DNA from: Pontederia crassipes
Taxonomy: Eukaryota; Streptophyta; Magnoliopsida; Commelinales; Pontederiaceae
Assembly: GCA_030549335.1 (NCBI GenBank)
Contig: CM060193.1
Location: 43,013,391 to 43,077,390, forward strand
Reading direction: 5' to 3'
DNA length: 64,000 bases
Positions 33,387 to 46,309 of this stretch are shown piece after piece. The number at the start of each line of letters is the position of its first letter. The first letter of the stretch is position 1. Below the pieces are notes generated by a model that was not told the DNA's origin, made no database searches, and worked only from the letters and a program-made list of their open reading frames with translations. A program made the position numbers and the translations under genes.

Positions 33387-35002
33387 ATTTTCTTTGATAA
33401 AATTTAAATTGATTCTAAAGATGTCTCGAGATTGATTCTAAGTGATCACTCTATTTTAATTTGAACGAGTTCTCAACTCTGACTTCTTACCCTTTTTTTT
33501 CTCTTCCCTGCCTATAGAAATTTATATTATTTTTAGAATATTTATTGGTGGGAAATTAACAGCATTTTTTTAAAAAGGTGCAATAGAAAAATCCATTTTC
33601 AAATGCCAATTACTTTTGAATTTTAAAATCAGACGGTAAGCTATGTGAAAAGAGGAAGAAAGAGTCATAATATGCGACAAAGTACAAAATTGATTGATTG
33701 ATATTGTTAGAGTAAAATAGTTATCGTGCAGGGGTTTAATTTATATATTTTTATTATTATTGAATTCAAAAAAATTTCGATCTAAAAAAATCACTAATTA
33801 TTTTTCGAGTCATTTTTTAAAATTACAAAGTTTATCTTAAATTATTTAAAAAAGAACATTCTCTAACAGATAATTTGGGAACAATGTTTTCAAAAAAACA
33901 TCTAATAAATTAAAAAATTAATATTAACATATTTAATTTTACAATATTAAAATTATTAAAGAAGGAACGTGTTAAATTATATGAAAAACCATTATATATC
34001 AATAATAAAAAAATTAATCATTTATAAATCAATTATATAAATAAAAATGAATTCCTTTATGATTTATTTAGATGAGACTCTTATTTAAGCGGATCAATTT
34101 CCCTCTATATCGGTAGAAGGAAAAAGAGAAAAAAAAAAAAGAACTCTAAATATGATATGATTTATACACGTTATATTTGCCTGCCCCAAAGTTAAAAATA
34201 AGAGGCGAATAAATTAAGGTACGGAAGTGTGACTTTGTTTGTACAGGAGACCTTAAATTTCCGATAACTTGCACGTTTTTGCATGATACATATTCATAGT
34301 GAGTGACCCACATCACACAAACATACAACACAAATCAAAGAAGAAAATAATATGATCCAAAGGTGAACAAGATTAATAATTGGAGCCACTCGCGGCCCAG
34401 AAAGTCATTTGCACATGACAGACATCCAATCTGCACTCTTTTAAATGAACTTTCAAATTAACAAATGCATCTCTCTCTCTCTCTCTCCTCTCTCGTGCAG
34501 GGGGAAAACTGTAGAGATGTAAATGTTTCAAGTGCAATGTACCAATTAGAGTAAAGAATTTGACAAAAATACATATACAAATGTGACCCACTGGGTTTGT
34601 ATCAACCACGTTGGTTCCTGAGTTGTTAGCTTTAACTCAATTATAAAAAGAAGTAAAATCTACTAGAGCCACTCTGAAATTATTATTAGAATTCTTCGAT
34701 TCAATGTCTGTTTTTTCAATAGTGAGTCAATGGTATTTGAGAAGCAGTGTTCACTTCGCACTGCGCGCATTGACCACAAATTTGAATGTCGGTTCGTTAT
34801 CGAACTTAATTAATTCGATAAAATCGTCCTGAATCACATATTTGACTTAGACTCACAGCAAGAACTTTTTACACCCACAAATACTCGAACTCGAGATTTC
34901 TGCTTAAAAGAATATGAGCATCAATCACTCCACCCCAACCCTTATGTATTTTTTTGTTCATACTAAAAAAGATCGTTACATAAAGTTTTACGAGAGAGTT
35001 TG
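32381..35002. other. AT-rich intergenic DNA with microsatellites
   Basis: Holds (TA)n at about 32924-32973, (GA)n at 33354-33384 and CT runs near 34470. The block 32440-32720 is less AT-rich, but no protein was recognised. The block 33700-34060 has a vocabulary similar to the hAT-type element at 48931, but no ends could be matched. Confidence 0.45.
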
Positions 35003-37696
35003 TGTAACACCCATACAATTCACTATCATATCACATGATAATTGAACTTCTTTTAGGTCGGTGTTAGCTACTATTCATCTTTGTTCATTAGACTTTCACA
35101 AAATTTAATAAAAAATAATTACCAATTAATTATCAATAACAAAAAAATATAAGTGTGAAAGTTAACGTATCAAATTATTCCCAAATGATCCTCATATACA
35201 TTCTATTACATTAAAGTATAAATTAAAGAAAAATAAAATAACATAACCTAAATTACTATTTCATGTGCAATTGTATCATCACGAATATCTCTAGTTGCAC
35301 ACATTTTCATCATTGTCTGTTCAGTTATTTGTAAGATTAAACACTGGAACATAAAATATTCATGAATATAAAATAGTACAAATGGATAAGGAAACTGAAT
35401 GCAAATAGACAAGCTTTTAGTATGATAAAATAATTCTATTCTTTCCTTTTTATTTTTACTCTTTTATGTTTTGTTTTATGTTCTTTCGTTATATTTTTTA
35501 TTTTAACAAAATTTTAAACAAAATTTTAAGACATCTGTTGTCCTAAGATAAGCTCCACTTCTTTTATTATGGACATTTTATGACACTTTCATGTGGGATC
35601 AAGGTAGGATCAAATGAGGACCAAAAATAAGTAATGACATGCCCAATAAAAAGTGAGATCTGTTTATATAAATCTTAAGGGTGTGACTATTAATATCCAT
35701 CTTCAAGTTTTCTATTAAAGTGGTGGGGCTATTAATACTCACCTTCAATTTTTCCATTCAATTATATTCTATTAACAATCAATGCAAGTGAGTCTGTTTT
35801 ACATCTTTTATATGTTGTCCTAATTAGCATTACTATTCTCTGTTTAGCATAATCATCATTAGAGAAAAATAGTCAAATCATATTAGGACAATTAACAACT
35901 TAAAAACTCTAATCTGTGTCGGGTGTGTCTGAACCCGAGTCGAGTTTGGCGGCTGAATCCGGACCACGTTCGATTAAACTCGGGCCGTATTCGATCGTGT
36001 CATTCGACACTACATCTGATACAACTTGGGTCGAGTCCAAGGCTAGCTCTGGTTGGGTTTGGTGACATCATCATCAGAATCGTGCCATGGGACTACTCGG
36101 GTTGGGTGTAAATATAATTTGGTACAAAGCTTGAAACGCAACAAGGTAGAACCCAGGTTGGGTCATCGAGAGCCCATGATGGATTTCATCCGAGTCCAAG
36201 TTGAATTTGAAGAAAGTCGTGCCAAGTTTTCATCCTATAGAAGAACCTGGGTAGGGTTCTTCTCTATGTGTGTCGAGTTCCAACTATCGAAACTTCAGTG
36301 TAGTTTTTACGAGACTTCAACATACTATAACTTTTTGTACACTACTCCTTTTAGCAAACCAACCAATAGAATTATTCATGCATTAGAGAAAAATATAAAT
36401 CAATCATAATTCATCTATCATCTTGTCTATTTCATTAAGAAATCATATCTTTCACATACCTTGACCGTTTCAAACTACATGGAACCGACTTTGAACGTCT
36501 TTTTCAACGATCGTGTTCCGCTTTCAGTGATGCCTTTAGTGTCGTTTGACAAATCCATCAAGTAGATGGCCGAAGATTGCGGCCATGCATGCACACCGAG
36601 ATAAGAGAAAATGTGTCTCAAAGTTGAATGGAAAAGTACTTTCTAAATGTGAAAAGGCCAATTGGTTAGAAGGGTATTCATAGGGAAAAGAAGACTTTGG
36701 ATAGATGATTAAATTTTATTCCGGGAGTAAATGACTAACCATTTCTAACTCTAATTCTGAACTTTACTTATAATCATCTTTAATTATTAAATACTTTATC
36801 TTCTTTCTTTTTTCGTTTCTTTTCTTCTTTCTTTCTTTAACTTTACTTATATTTTATTTCAGATAATTTTCAGAATCAAATAATTAAATCTGAAAAATAA
36901 TTTAAAATTTCTTTTCTTTAATTCGACCTCTTATCCTCTCTTGACTTCCTCTTATCTTTTAAATTATCCCTTATTTAAATAAATTATGAAATGAAATAAA
37001 TTAATATTTATTAATTTTCTGATTCTTTATTTTAATTAACTAATCTTTGCTTATTTCTCTTTCATATTCTTTCTTCTTGTTTTTCTTCTTCCAATTAAAT
37101 TTTTATTTCTTCGCAACATCCTCTTATCTTCTAATTTACATACAATTTTGCAATTAAATAATAATCATTATTTCTAAAGATTGAATTTTCAAAATAAAAA
37201 TAATAATTAATTAATATTTTATTCCTTAAATATTTTTATTTTAAAAACTCCTAATTTCAATTTCCCTGAAGTCTCAATTCAATCTTACATCAAACTTCAT
37301 CCTCAATCATATTTTAATTAACTTTTTCTTTAATCTATCTCTCCTAAATAATAATTATTTCTGAATATTCAGAAATATCTAATTAATTATTAATCTTATC
37401 TTTAAATTTTGGAAAAAATAACAATATAATTACATAAAACTTTTATTGTTTTCCCTCTTATTGGGAGTCCATTATATCTTAATCTTATGGTTAGATTTAA
37501 ATCAAATTTAAATTCCTAATCTTATTATCGTTTTGACTTCTAACTAATTAGGAATTATTTTATCTTTCTCTTATCTCTCACCAAACTGTAATCTTATTCC
37601 CTTTCAAATTTTAACTTCCTTTAACAAATTCTAAATTTTGAATTCATTTTAATTACGAAAATTAATTTTTAATTAAAAATTTTTCGGGGTATTACA
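35003..37696. mobile_element. possible solo LTR, Ty3/gypsy type
   Basis: It starts tgtaacaccc and ends ttttcggggtattaca, a pair of ends common in gypsy LTRs, with a pyrimidine-rich interior (36780-37640). No 5-bp direct repeat is seen (gtttg against atttt), so this could instead be two unrelated edges. Confidence 0.35.
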
Positions 37697-38959
37697 ATTT
37701 TATTCCAACTTAAAAGAACTCAAATAATAAAACTGAAAAAAACTGAAAATTTTCATAATTCTAACTATGAAGTTCTTTAAAAGGTAACATAATTTTACAT
37801 CAGATCATCTTTCTTTAAAAAAAATTATTTTCGAATTTGAATGATGTGAACCAAAGAAAGATGAGCATTTTTTTAAAAATATTTTTTTACTAAAGTAAAA
37901 TTAAAATGCAACTATTAAAAGGTTCTATATATCAATGCGTAGGTGAAGCGATCGACGGTGACGATGAGGCAATGCAAATGACAAATAGATAGATTTTGTA
38001 ATCCATCAAGAATCTCAAAATCTATCAACGATGTCGATCTGCGAGTTGTTTGCTTCAGTTCGATTATAAAAAGATAATAATAATCGGAGTTTACCAAAGA
38101 CATCGAATCCGCACGATAAAGGAATCAAAGTTAAATCTGAAAAAAATATTCGAAGTCCTCTTTTAGTTTAAAGTTTTGCAAGAGAGCTTCATCAAATAAA
38201 AGATCTAAAATAACAAATAAATGAAACCGAAATATCATATTTGAGTTAACCAAAGTTGATCTCAAGCGTTCGTTAATAATTTCGGATTCGAATCTTAGAA
38301 TCATCGCTTAAAAAAACATCTAAATATCCTTTGTCCTGTTGGGGGTTAACTCTAAATTGGGTTAACGCATATAATCCATCCGATTAACTAATTTTTGAAA
38401 TTTGCACTAGATTATCTCTATTCTACCTATTATAAAGAATACGGTAACATTCAAATTTTCACTATTTACAAGATCAACTTTTTCAAAAATGATAACTTTG
38501 TCCTTTGTACTTTTTTGCAAAATAAAAAGTGTGTTTGATTATAATTTATGAAATATCTACGTATTCCATCGTTTAACCCCCAACCACACGTTACCTTTGG
38601 GATCGGAACTCTTGTCCTTTTTAAAAAGAAAAAAGGTGAGATCTCAACTATTATATATTATACATTGCATGCACAGCGCCCTGCGCCAAAAACACACAAA
38701 AAAGGGGGTTTGGAGTTGGTTGGATCACATTCACATGATTCACACCCATTGATCCCTTGGCCTTGCCGCAGGAAAAAGGTTGAGTCCGAGCACTTGCAAC
38801 CAACCCCACATTCTTTCTTACCCTCATTCTAATTTTCCAAGGCATGTGGAGGTTTTGAACTCACCCAAGCAGATGGAAGTAGCAGCAGTACCACTGCCAC
38901 CCTCAACACCTTCCTAAACCCTACCACCACCACCAGCCCATGCACCCATCACTTTTGGT

Positions 38960-38960
<1 letters not shown>

Positions 38961-38990
<30 letters not shown>
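38961..38990. repeat. poly-C tract, 30 nt
   Basis: A pure C homopolymer, the second such tract in the window. Confidence 0.9.
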
Positions 38991-39047
38991 AGTACAAAGC
39001 AGTAGGTGACTCCCAAAAACTGCCAGCCAACCCAACCCATCATATGG

Positions 39048-39049
<2 letters not shown>

Positions 39050-39091
<42 letters not shown>

Positions 39092-39092
39092 T
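39050..39092. repeat. (GA)n microsatellite
   Basis: About 20 GA units with one phase slip. Confidence 0.9.
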
Positions 39093-41098
39093 AATGGTTT
39101 CAGTCACAACATTGCCGTAGAAATTTAATGGCCTTCACAAGGGCAGTCAGTGGTGGTTATGAAACTTATGCCAAGGAATCAAAGGGCGCTGGTCCCTCGC
39201 GCTCCACTCCATTGCAGCAGTACGTAGTACAAATGCAACTACAATTCGTGTCACATGAATTTAATTTAATTGGCCGTATCATTTCTTCTTTTTTGTCCAA
39301 GTTCTTATTTTCTTTAGGATTGGTTGTGTTCCTCGTTTTACTTGAGCCGAATTCAATCGATCGATGATAAACTTAAACTGTTTGATGTATTAGTTGAATC
39401 CAGAGAGTAATTAATAGGATTGTGATAATTGTTTTTTGGTTGCAAATTATCCTGACGTAGTACGTATACGTACGTGTTTTTTCACTTATTAATTAATTAA
39501 TTAGCTCATGAGTCATGATGGAGGATATCATGCATTACCACCACGTCCCTCCAATCCGGGAAGTTTACTTGATGCTTCAGGCTTTGGAATAAAGGACCAA
39601 GTCAGGGAGTTTGGTGCGGGAGAGGGAGCAAACAGCCCATGATGCCCACCAGCAACACTTAATATTTAACATCAGAGGGAAGCTTTCAGCTTTCTCTCTC
39701 CTTTCAGTGGCCATGATTAATTGGACCCCTCCTCCTCCTCCTCGCTCCCTCCCTCCCTTCTTAATCACAGCCAATGCTGCTGCTGCTTTCTTCCGGGTCC
39801 CTCGGCGATCTATACAAATGGCATGCCGACGACGCCATGAACACGATGGTTTTGAACTTTGAAGGCTTAATTAAGTTGGAGAGGAAGAATAATAATGATG
39901 ATAATTATTATTATTATCTTACTTTGGGGTGTGTTCTAAATCATTCAGAGGAATGGCATGTTACAGACAACGGATCATGTACCCAGATCACATGATTCCA
40001 ACGCCCAGATTGTAATCCAAGACTGTACTGCAAAAGTTCATGATGCTTTATTCCCAAGATGAGCGCAGCACAGCAGCATCCCACTAGTCACATAGATTTG
40101 CTTAGTTCTTCTTCCTTTTCACCTTTCTAATTTAACACAGCTACTGTGTTCTCTATGTCAAGTTGTTTTTTTTTTCTTTCTTTCTTTAATGTTGACCTCT
40201 TCATCTCTTTGGCGTTTAATTTCCGTGAATTTTCTATGATCTGATGTAATAGGGCATGCAATGTATAAACAAGATTGTATCAGATATAACAAATTGTTTA
40301 TAACTTTGGAGTCTGAAATTAATTAAATGTTAGCCTCAAATGTATATTATTTATGCATGGGACTGTACCACTACTAATGACAAAAGCAGATCCAACTGAT
40401 CAATGTCTTCAATCACATGCATGTGTCCATGACAAATGCCCACCAAGGAATTCTTGAAGGGCTATTGGCTTACTTCTATTTACCTCTTATAAACTATAGA
40501 TTACTTCCAATATTTCAACAATTATGTAAACTATGAAACTAACCATTATACCTACTAATTAAATTATATGTAATCTCTGAAACTAACCATTATACCTTCT
40601 AAACTAAACTATTAAAATTTTTCAAGTTGCTTCCGTCAGATCGTGTTGTGATCACTTTTTCTTCCTTGATTTATCTACTTATACTTTTATCCTTTACTAT
40701 CGTTCAATTTTTTTAAAAATAAAAAATAGTTGGCAACGTAAAAGGCAAAAGAAAAGTACAATTTTTTTCTTCTATTTATATTTCTTATTTATTTTACTTT
40801 CCTTTTCAAATGATCATGAATGGTACTATTACAATCGGATAAATAAATAAAAAGTAAACATAGTTTAGAATTTAGATGACTAATTATTTGGTTGAGCGGT
40901 TGACGTAAAGAAAAAAAAATACACCGCCATGTTTTGAAATCAAGCATTCATACCTAAAATGCTTTGAGTTGGGTCCTTCTTAAGGTTATATGAACTATTA
41001 CAAAGAATTCGAAGGTGTCCAAAACATGCCGACAGTCTCAAGGATCACATGAATAATTGCAAACGAGTTCATGAGTGTTGAAACATGGAACTACATCA

Positions 41099-41099
<1 letters not shown>

Positions 41100-41175
<76 letters not shown>
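41100..41175. repeat. (AT)n microsatellite, about 75 bp
   Basis: The longest simple repeat in the window; perfect AT dinucleotides. Confidence 0.95.
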
Positions 41176-41176
<1 letters not shown>

Positions 41177-41504
41177 CAAACCAAGTTTTTTGAAAATCAG
41201 AACAGTGTGTCAAGTGAGTTATGATTGAACTAATTCCACCTGATTTTTATATGGTAATATTATTCAATGGGTTGAGAAATACGTTATGCATAAAACACTA
41301 TATATAACATTATCCATATGTATTTTAATAACTATCATTTAATACTTAAACATATGAGTAAAATCGTGATTTTATTTCATGAAATATATGTACTGAAATA
41401 ATAACTTAAATTTATTTTTAACCAAAAGCTATAGTTATATTTTATTTGTAAGAATAAGAACAAATTTAAATTCAATCTACTAAGTACTTTAGATAAGAAG
41501 TTTA

Positions 41505-41938
41505 TGAACTTAAACAAGCACCTACAATTTCATATGAAATATTAAGTACCTTCTTAATTCAACCTGAGTTTAATGAAGGAAAATTTGATGTCATGTTATT
41601 ATTTAAGCATTTAGACAATGACTTTTTTATTTTGCATATCTACGTCAATAATATTATTTATGGTGCTACTTCAAATAATTTGAATCTATAATACAAAATA
41701 AATTTGAAATATGTTTTGTATCATATTTTTTATATACAAATTAAGGATGCCATCTTTCTAAATCAATAGAAGCATACAAAAAGTTGCTCAAAGATTTTGG
41801 TATAAAAAACTGCAAGTGTAGGAAGGCTTCAATGACCATGCCAATTAAGTTGGATAAAAATGAAGATGGTTGAGCTATAAATCTGTATAACTGATAAATT
41901 GCCTTACTTTACCACATGCAAACTCAACTGGTACCTAA
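41505..41938 (+). pseudogene. Ty1/copia reverse transcriptase fragment, left part
   Basis: The + frame contains KQAPTISYEILSTFL and EGKFDVMLLFKHLDND, then LHIYVNNIIYGATSNN, i.e. the copia RT region around the catalytic YVDD, here changed to YVNN. Further frames (AYKKLLKDFGIKNCK, MPIKLDKNEDG) follow after stops and shifts. It is interrupted by the gypsy element that starts at 41939 and resumes at 47457. Confidence 0.75.
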
Positions 41939-43014
41939 TGTCACCCCAACTTAGGCGGGACGTCGGGGCTCGCGGCAGGTCGAGCGGCCATGACCGGGCG
42001 CGCCCTGGACACACTCGGGTGCACGAAGGCTCCCGGGGCGGCAAGGAGAATCCCTGCCCACTTTGGCATAATGCCCGCTTTAGCATTATGCCCACTTTTG
42101 TGCAGCGAGCATGGAGGCAAGTCGCACTCCTACTCCCACTTGGAGTCGAACTCCTACTCCTAGTAGGAGTCGAAGTCGCATCGATCGAGGACAAGGCGAG
42201 GAGGCATCGTGGGACGAAGACCCTTGCCTAAAGTGGCATAATGTCGGGTTTGGCATTACGCGCACTTTGGCAGCGGATGACGGACGCGCGGCAGGCATGG
42301 CGGCTAGAACCCCTAAGGGGTCCAGCCCATCTTAAGAAGTCCGGGATGCATTCAAGAAGGAAAGCAACCTCAAGACCCTGCGGCTATATCCAAGAAGGAA
42401 AGGTGGTCAATGAAAAGTAAGGTGCATGGACACTTACTTTCAATTGCAAACAAATAGGCTTCGCGAAGAAAACCTAGCCAAAGGAAAGGAAGGGATGCTC
42501 TCCTAATTAGGACGGCTGAGAGATGGAAAGCAAAGGCAGCAGGGCTGAACCAGCCCTCCCTTCCATGGCCGATCAAGAGGGCAATCGACGGAGGCGATCG
42601 TCCCGGGTGTTCGACTTGGCAAGTAGGTTAAGAATTATTGGAATGTAATTAGAACATCCAATAGGGGTTTTTGCAATTGGGGATTCATGTAGGAAACCTT
42701 GATTTAGGGAACATTATAAGTGGCAAGGAAACACGCAGGTGGCTGGCCACTATATAAGGAGGCCATTGGCTGACTCTTGTATTCATTGATCGGAGCAGCG
42801 ATCGAACTATCTCTTAGAATAAGAGTTTCGTGCTTTTCCCTCAACCGAGTGCTTCTCTTATCTTGTGCATCCTGGGAGGTTTTCCTTGTGTGCAGGGCGT
42901 GCGACCAAGTTCAGGGGCGGACGATCGTGAGAAGGCTGTTGGATTCTTGGCGCAGCAAGGTTCCAGGCCGGCACATCCTTGGCTCCGTGGACAGCGGGGT
43001 TTAAGGGCATGACA
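41939..43014 (+). repeat. 5' LTR of the gypsy element
   Basis: TATA box tatataag at 42751-42758. Paired inverted motifs ggcataatgcc / ggcattatgcc at 42064-42096 and 42235-42260. It is 71 bp shorter than the 3' LTR, mainly through small indels. Confidence 0.9.
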
Positions 43015-43017
43015 ACG

Positions 43018-43031
43018 TGGTATCAGAGCAA
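43018..43031 (+). other. primer-binding site of the gypsy element
   Basis: tggtatcagagca, complementary to the 3' end of initiator methionine tRNA, four bases after the left LTR. Confidence 0.85.
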
Positions 43032-43043
43032 AGATTCTACACA

Positions 43044-44118
43044 ATGATGGGAGAAGGAGAGGATCCTTCAACTAGAAACCGCATCGCTGAAGTAGAGTCC
43101 ACCACAGGAGGTGGCGGCCAGTGCGCGCGCGATTCAACCGTAGGTGGCGACCAAGGCACCTGGGACGCATCCACCCAAGGCAGCGGTCCCGATGCTGGCA
43201 GAGCGGACGGAGATCAGTGACAGAGGTTGACTCGTGAGAAGTCCAAGGAGATGCCGAGCACATTGGAGAGGCAAGTCGACCAATTGGGCCAAAGGCTCCA
43301 AGACATGGACGAGGCGGTCTTAGCCTTGGAAGCCATGGCGGGACAACACGGCCAGGTGCTTGATGAAGGAGCAGCCACGCTGAAGGACATGCAGGTGCGA
43401 CTTCAGGCCATGGAGGCAGCCATGGACATGAAGGTGACGACGATGGAGGTCGACGTTCTTCTCCTGAAATGACAATTTCTCAAAGAGGAGGATTGACGGT
43501 ACGCGCGTCCGTCCCAAAGTTCACAGGGCCCGAACCCCGAAAGTACAACGACATCCGATCAGTGACGACAATTGATGACTTCCTCTGGTGCTTGGAGAAG
43601 GGCTTCAAGACCAACAAGATCGTGGTCGAGAAGGACAATATCGACATGGATGTCTGGTACCTGGCGGACGTCGTGCTTTTATGGTGGAGGTGCATGGAGG
43701 ATGAAATCGCGAAGGCTACAGTGGTCATCGACACGTGAGAGGATTTCACCAAAAAACTGAAGAGGCAATTCTACCCCGACAGCGCCCAGGAAGTTGCCAT
43801 GACGAAGCTGACGGCGCTAAGTCAAACTAGCTCAGTGAAGGAATACATCGAGCGATTCTAGTCGATCATGCTGGAGATGCCGAGCGTGATGGAGGAGTCA
43901 ACATGGCTCTTCTTCTTGCGAGGGTTGAAGCCTTGGGCAGCGCAACAACTCAGGCAATAGAAAGCGACAACCATGAAGGAAGCATTGGTTGCGGCTGAGG
44001 CTCTGGTGGAGTACACGAACAATCGCGACCTTGGCGAGAAGGCTAAGGAGAAGGGCAAGGCAGACAAGAAGGGACGTCAAGCCGTGAAGAAAGGTGACAA
44101 GAGAAAGGAGAGAAGAAG
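43044..44118 (+). pseudogene. gypsy gag remnant
   Basis: Two frames carry it: 43044-43472 (Gln/Asp-rich, LERQVDQLGQRLQDMDEAVL, likely coiled coil) and then 43469 onward (VPKFTGPEPRKYNDI, LKRQFYPDSAQEVAM, SSVKEYIERF, FFLRGLKPWAAQQLR), the retrotransposon gag domain. In-frame stops occur at 43218, 43736, 43859 and 43958, with a frame change near 43470. Not functional. Confidence 0.8.
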
Positions 44119-44793
44119 GTGGCAAATTCTTCCAAGGTCGACGGCAAAAAGATCGTCCGATGCTATGTCTGCACGAGGGAGAGCGACAAGAAGGCGGGCT
44201 TGGCGGCCATGGCTGTGACTTCGGACGAAGAAGAAGGGGCTGCCCATATTGGGTCTATCATGGCCTTAACGGCCACAGCAGCGAAACTTTCGACCAACGG
44301 GATGAAGAAGGCCACGAAGGGCTTTGTATTTGCAGAAGTCATGGTGAATGGATACACCACCTCAGCCCCAGTTGATATAGGGGCGACGCACAATTTCCTT
44401 GCGGTGCAGGAGGCGACGCGCCTTGGTGTTCCGTACACCAAGGAGCCCGGACTCATGAAGACAGTTAATGTAGTGTCCCAGCCAATCTTTGGAGCAGGCA
44501 GAGATGTTCCGATGAGCAACGGAACCTGGGAGGGCACCCTCAGCTTGACGGTCATGGAGCTGGACGACCACCGCTTCGATCTAGGCATGGACTTCATCGT
44601 CATCTTTGAGGAGGTAACGCTGACTCAAGACGGTGTTCATTTGGTTTTCCAGGGAGAAAAGCATGAGGTGCCAACGACTAGAGCTCTACCCAAGTCACGG
44701 ATTGGCAATCATATCAGCGGAGGAGAGTTTTGCAAACTCAGTGCAAGGTTTGGCCGAAGAGAAGGACTCTCGAGAATATCGGAAGACCACTGA
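44119..44793 (+). pseudogene. gypsy aspartic protease region
   Basis: An open stretch of 224 codons. Residues 15-18 (CYVC) are the start of a truncated zinc knuckle. An acidic linker follows, then the protease with APVDIGATHNFLA. The catalytic triplet D-S/T-G has become D-I-G (44374-44382), so activity is unlikely. The downstream DLGMDFI resembles the second conserved stretch of retroviral-type proteases in plant gypsy elements. Confidence 0.75.
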
Positions 44794-45902
44794 TGAATTA
44801 GTAGATGGAGTGTTGAGGCTCGAAAGATTCATCCCCATGGTGCACTTTTGTGAAGCGAAGTTCAAAGGCGCCATCGCCAAAGTAGTGGCGAAATCTGGGA
44901 AGGAAATCTTCACTCGTATGGTGCTCATGGAGGAGGAAATCATACGACAATGCTCTCACATCAAGGAGAACATCGAGAGGAGTCAGATGTTTCGAGATGA
45001 GCTGATTCTTCAAGCTCGGTAGCCTCTCACAACTTGAAGTACAACAACCAAGGATGGCAGAGCAAGGAAGCGCAAGCGCAGGATGCGCGAGTGCTTTGGA
45101 TGTGGTGGGCCACATCGACTAAGGGAGTGTCCACACAACACATGCGGGCTGATTGAATCTGAAGAATCATCAGAGGAGACACCCAAGACAAAGGGCTATC
45201 GTCCAGAGAATCTGAGTGGGTGGCTCTATTCCAGAGCTGCATGATCTTTTCTGGGCGAGGAGACGTGCAGGTCAAGGAGTGGTCCTTGGGCTGACCCGAC
45301 GTCGGGTCATCCCTCCCCCTGAGGTCTTGACCGCAAACAACAGGATGGTCGAGGCCAACAGCAGCCGCCCCAAGATCATTGGCGCCAAGGAGGGAGCCAT
45401 CAACCAAAGTTGGCGACAGAAAGTGCAAGGAACTTCCTAGTTTGTGTGGGTGCATCAGCGATGAGGTCGCACCCCTATCGAACACGCTGAAGAAGGACGA
45501 AGGCAGCAATGGAAGGAGGAATGTTCGAGGACATTCGAGGACTTGAAGGGCGCCATCCGTCTTTCGGAGGCAGGTCCACGGTGTTTCTTCACTTTTTCCT
45601 AGGATCAAGTCGAGAAGGACGAAGGACATGACTACTGAGCAGAGGAGTCGTGCAACTTGGAGAGTTGGCCAAAATGCTAGAAAAGGGAAGGAGCTTCGGA
45701 GGGCAGACACAAAGGACTACCCCGATTCGACTGGGCTGACCATCTTGGTGCAGCTCGGACACGGACATTGGTGAAAGCGTATGTGCGGATACCTAGGAGA
45801 TTGTCACAGGGCGTAAGCCTGTGACTCCGGCCGCACTTAGGGCCAGGTATGTTGGGAGGTGCCCAACCGCGTACCAAGTCACCCTAGGTTGGCAAAGACC
45901 AA
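44794..45902 (+). other. unrecognised internal segment of the gypsy element with a CCHC knuckle
   Basis: This occupies the place where reverse transcriptase, RNase H and the integrase core should be. Up to 45020 one frame reads as a charged helix (AKFKGAIAKVVAKSGKEIF, IRQCSHIKENIERSQMF). After stops, a knuckle CFGCGGPHRLREC (45092-45130) appears, then an acidic SEESSEETPKTKG tail. 45200-45900 gives no consistent frame. I do not recognise the helical part. It may be a second gag-like copy or captured sequence. Confidence 0.5.
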
Positions 45903-46235
45903 GTGGAGGAGTCCAGAGCGTTGCTGGACAAATCCGTGTGGAAGATGAAGAAGTTCGCAGACCAACGGCGAAGACACTTGGAGTTCCAAGTAAGGGACAG
46001 GGTGCTTGTGAAGCTACGAACACGGCAGTTCAAGGCTCTCCGACATCTACACCAAGGGTTGATGAAGAGGTACGAAGGCCCATTCACTATTACCAAAAGG
46101 ATAGGCAGGTGGCATGTCGACTGGAGCTTCCTGCCAGACGATGACAACTTCATCCAGTCTTCCATGTGAGCATGCTCAAGAGGTACTACGAAGGTGTGGA
46201 GGAACCTTCGGGTACGAGACAGAGCCAGGTGGGTG
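45903..46235 (+). pseudogene. gypsy integrase C-terminal remnant
   Basis: The frames give KMKKFADQRRRHLEFQVRDR, RHLHQGLMKRYEGPFTITKR and, in another frame, RLELPARR and VSMLKRYYEG, the end-of-integrase SH3-like region typical of plant gypsy elements. The order is right, but a frameshift lies near 46110. No chromodomain is seen after it. Confidence 0.75.
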
Positions 46236-46309
46236 AGTCTAGCCAGACGATGATGACACGAGGAAGAACTGACGTTACCGAGGGCGGCAACACCTTTGGT
46301 GGGGAGGAT

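Larger units (their letters stand above)
37697..41099. other. intergenic DNA with poly-C and GA tracts
   Basis: No frame resembles a protein family. It holds a 30-nt poly-C (38961-38990), a GA tract (39050-39092), CT/CCT runs (39725-39760) and a T/CTTT run (40168-40188). The stretch 38540-40120 is less AT-rich than its neighbours and could be a promoter or non-coding transcript region, but nothing specific supports that. Confidence 0.45.

Noticed and set aside
33690..34090. Third copy of the hAT family at 48931
   Set aside because: Shared AT-rich wording only; no matching ends or target duplication could be identified by eye.
45027..45710. 227-codon minus frame in the gypsy interior
   Set aside because: Lies opposite the element's coding strand, no recognisable domain, and composition explains its length.
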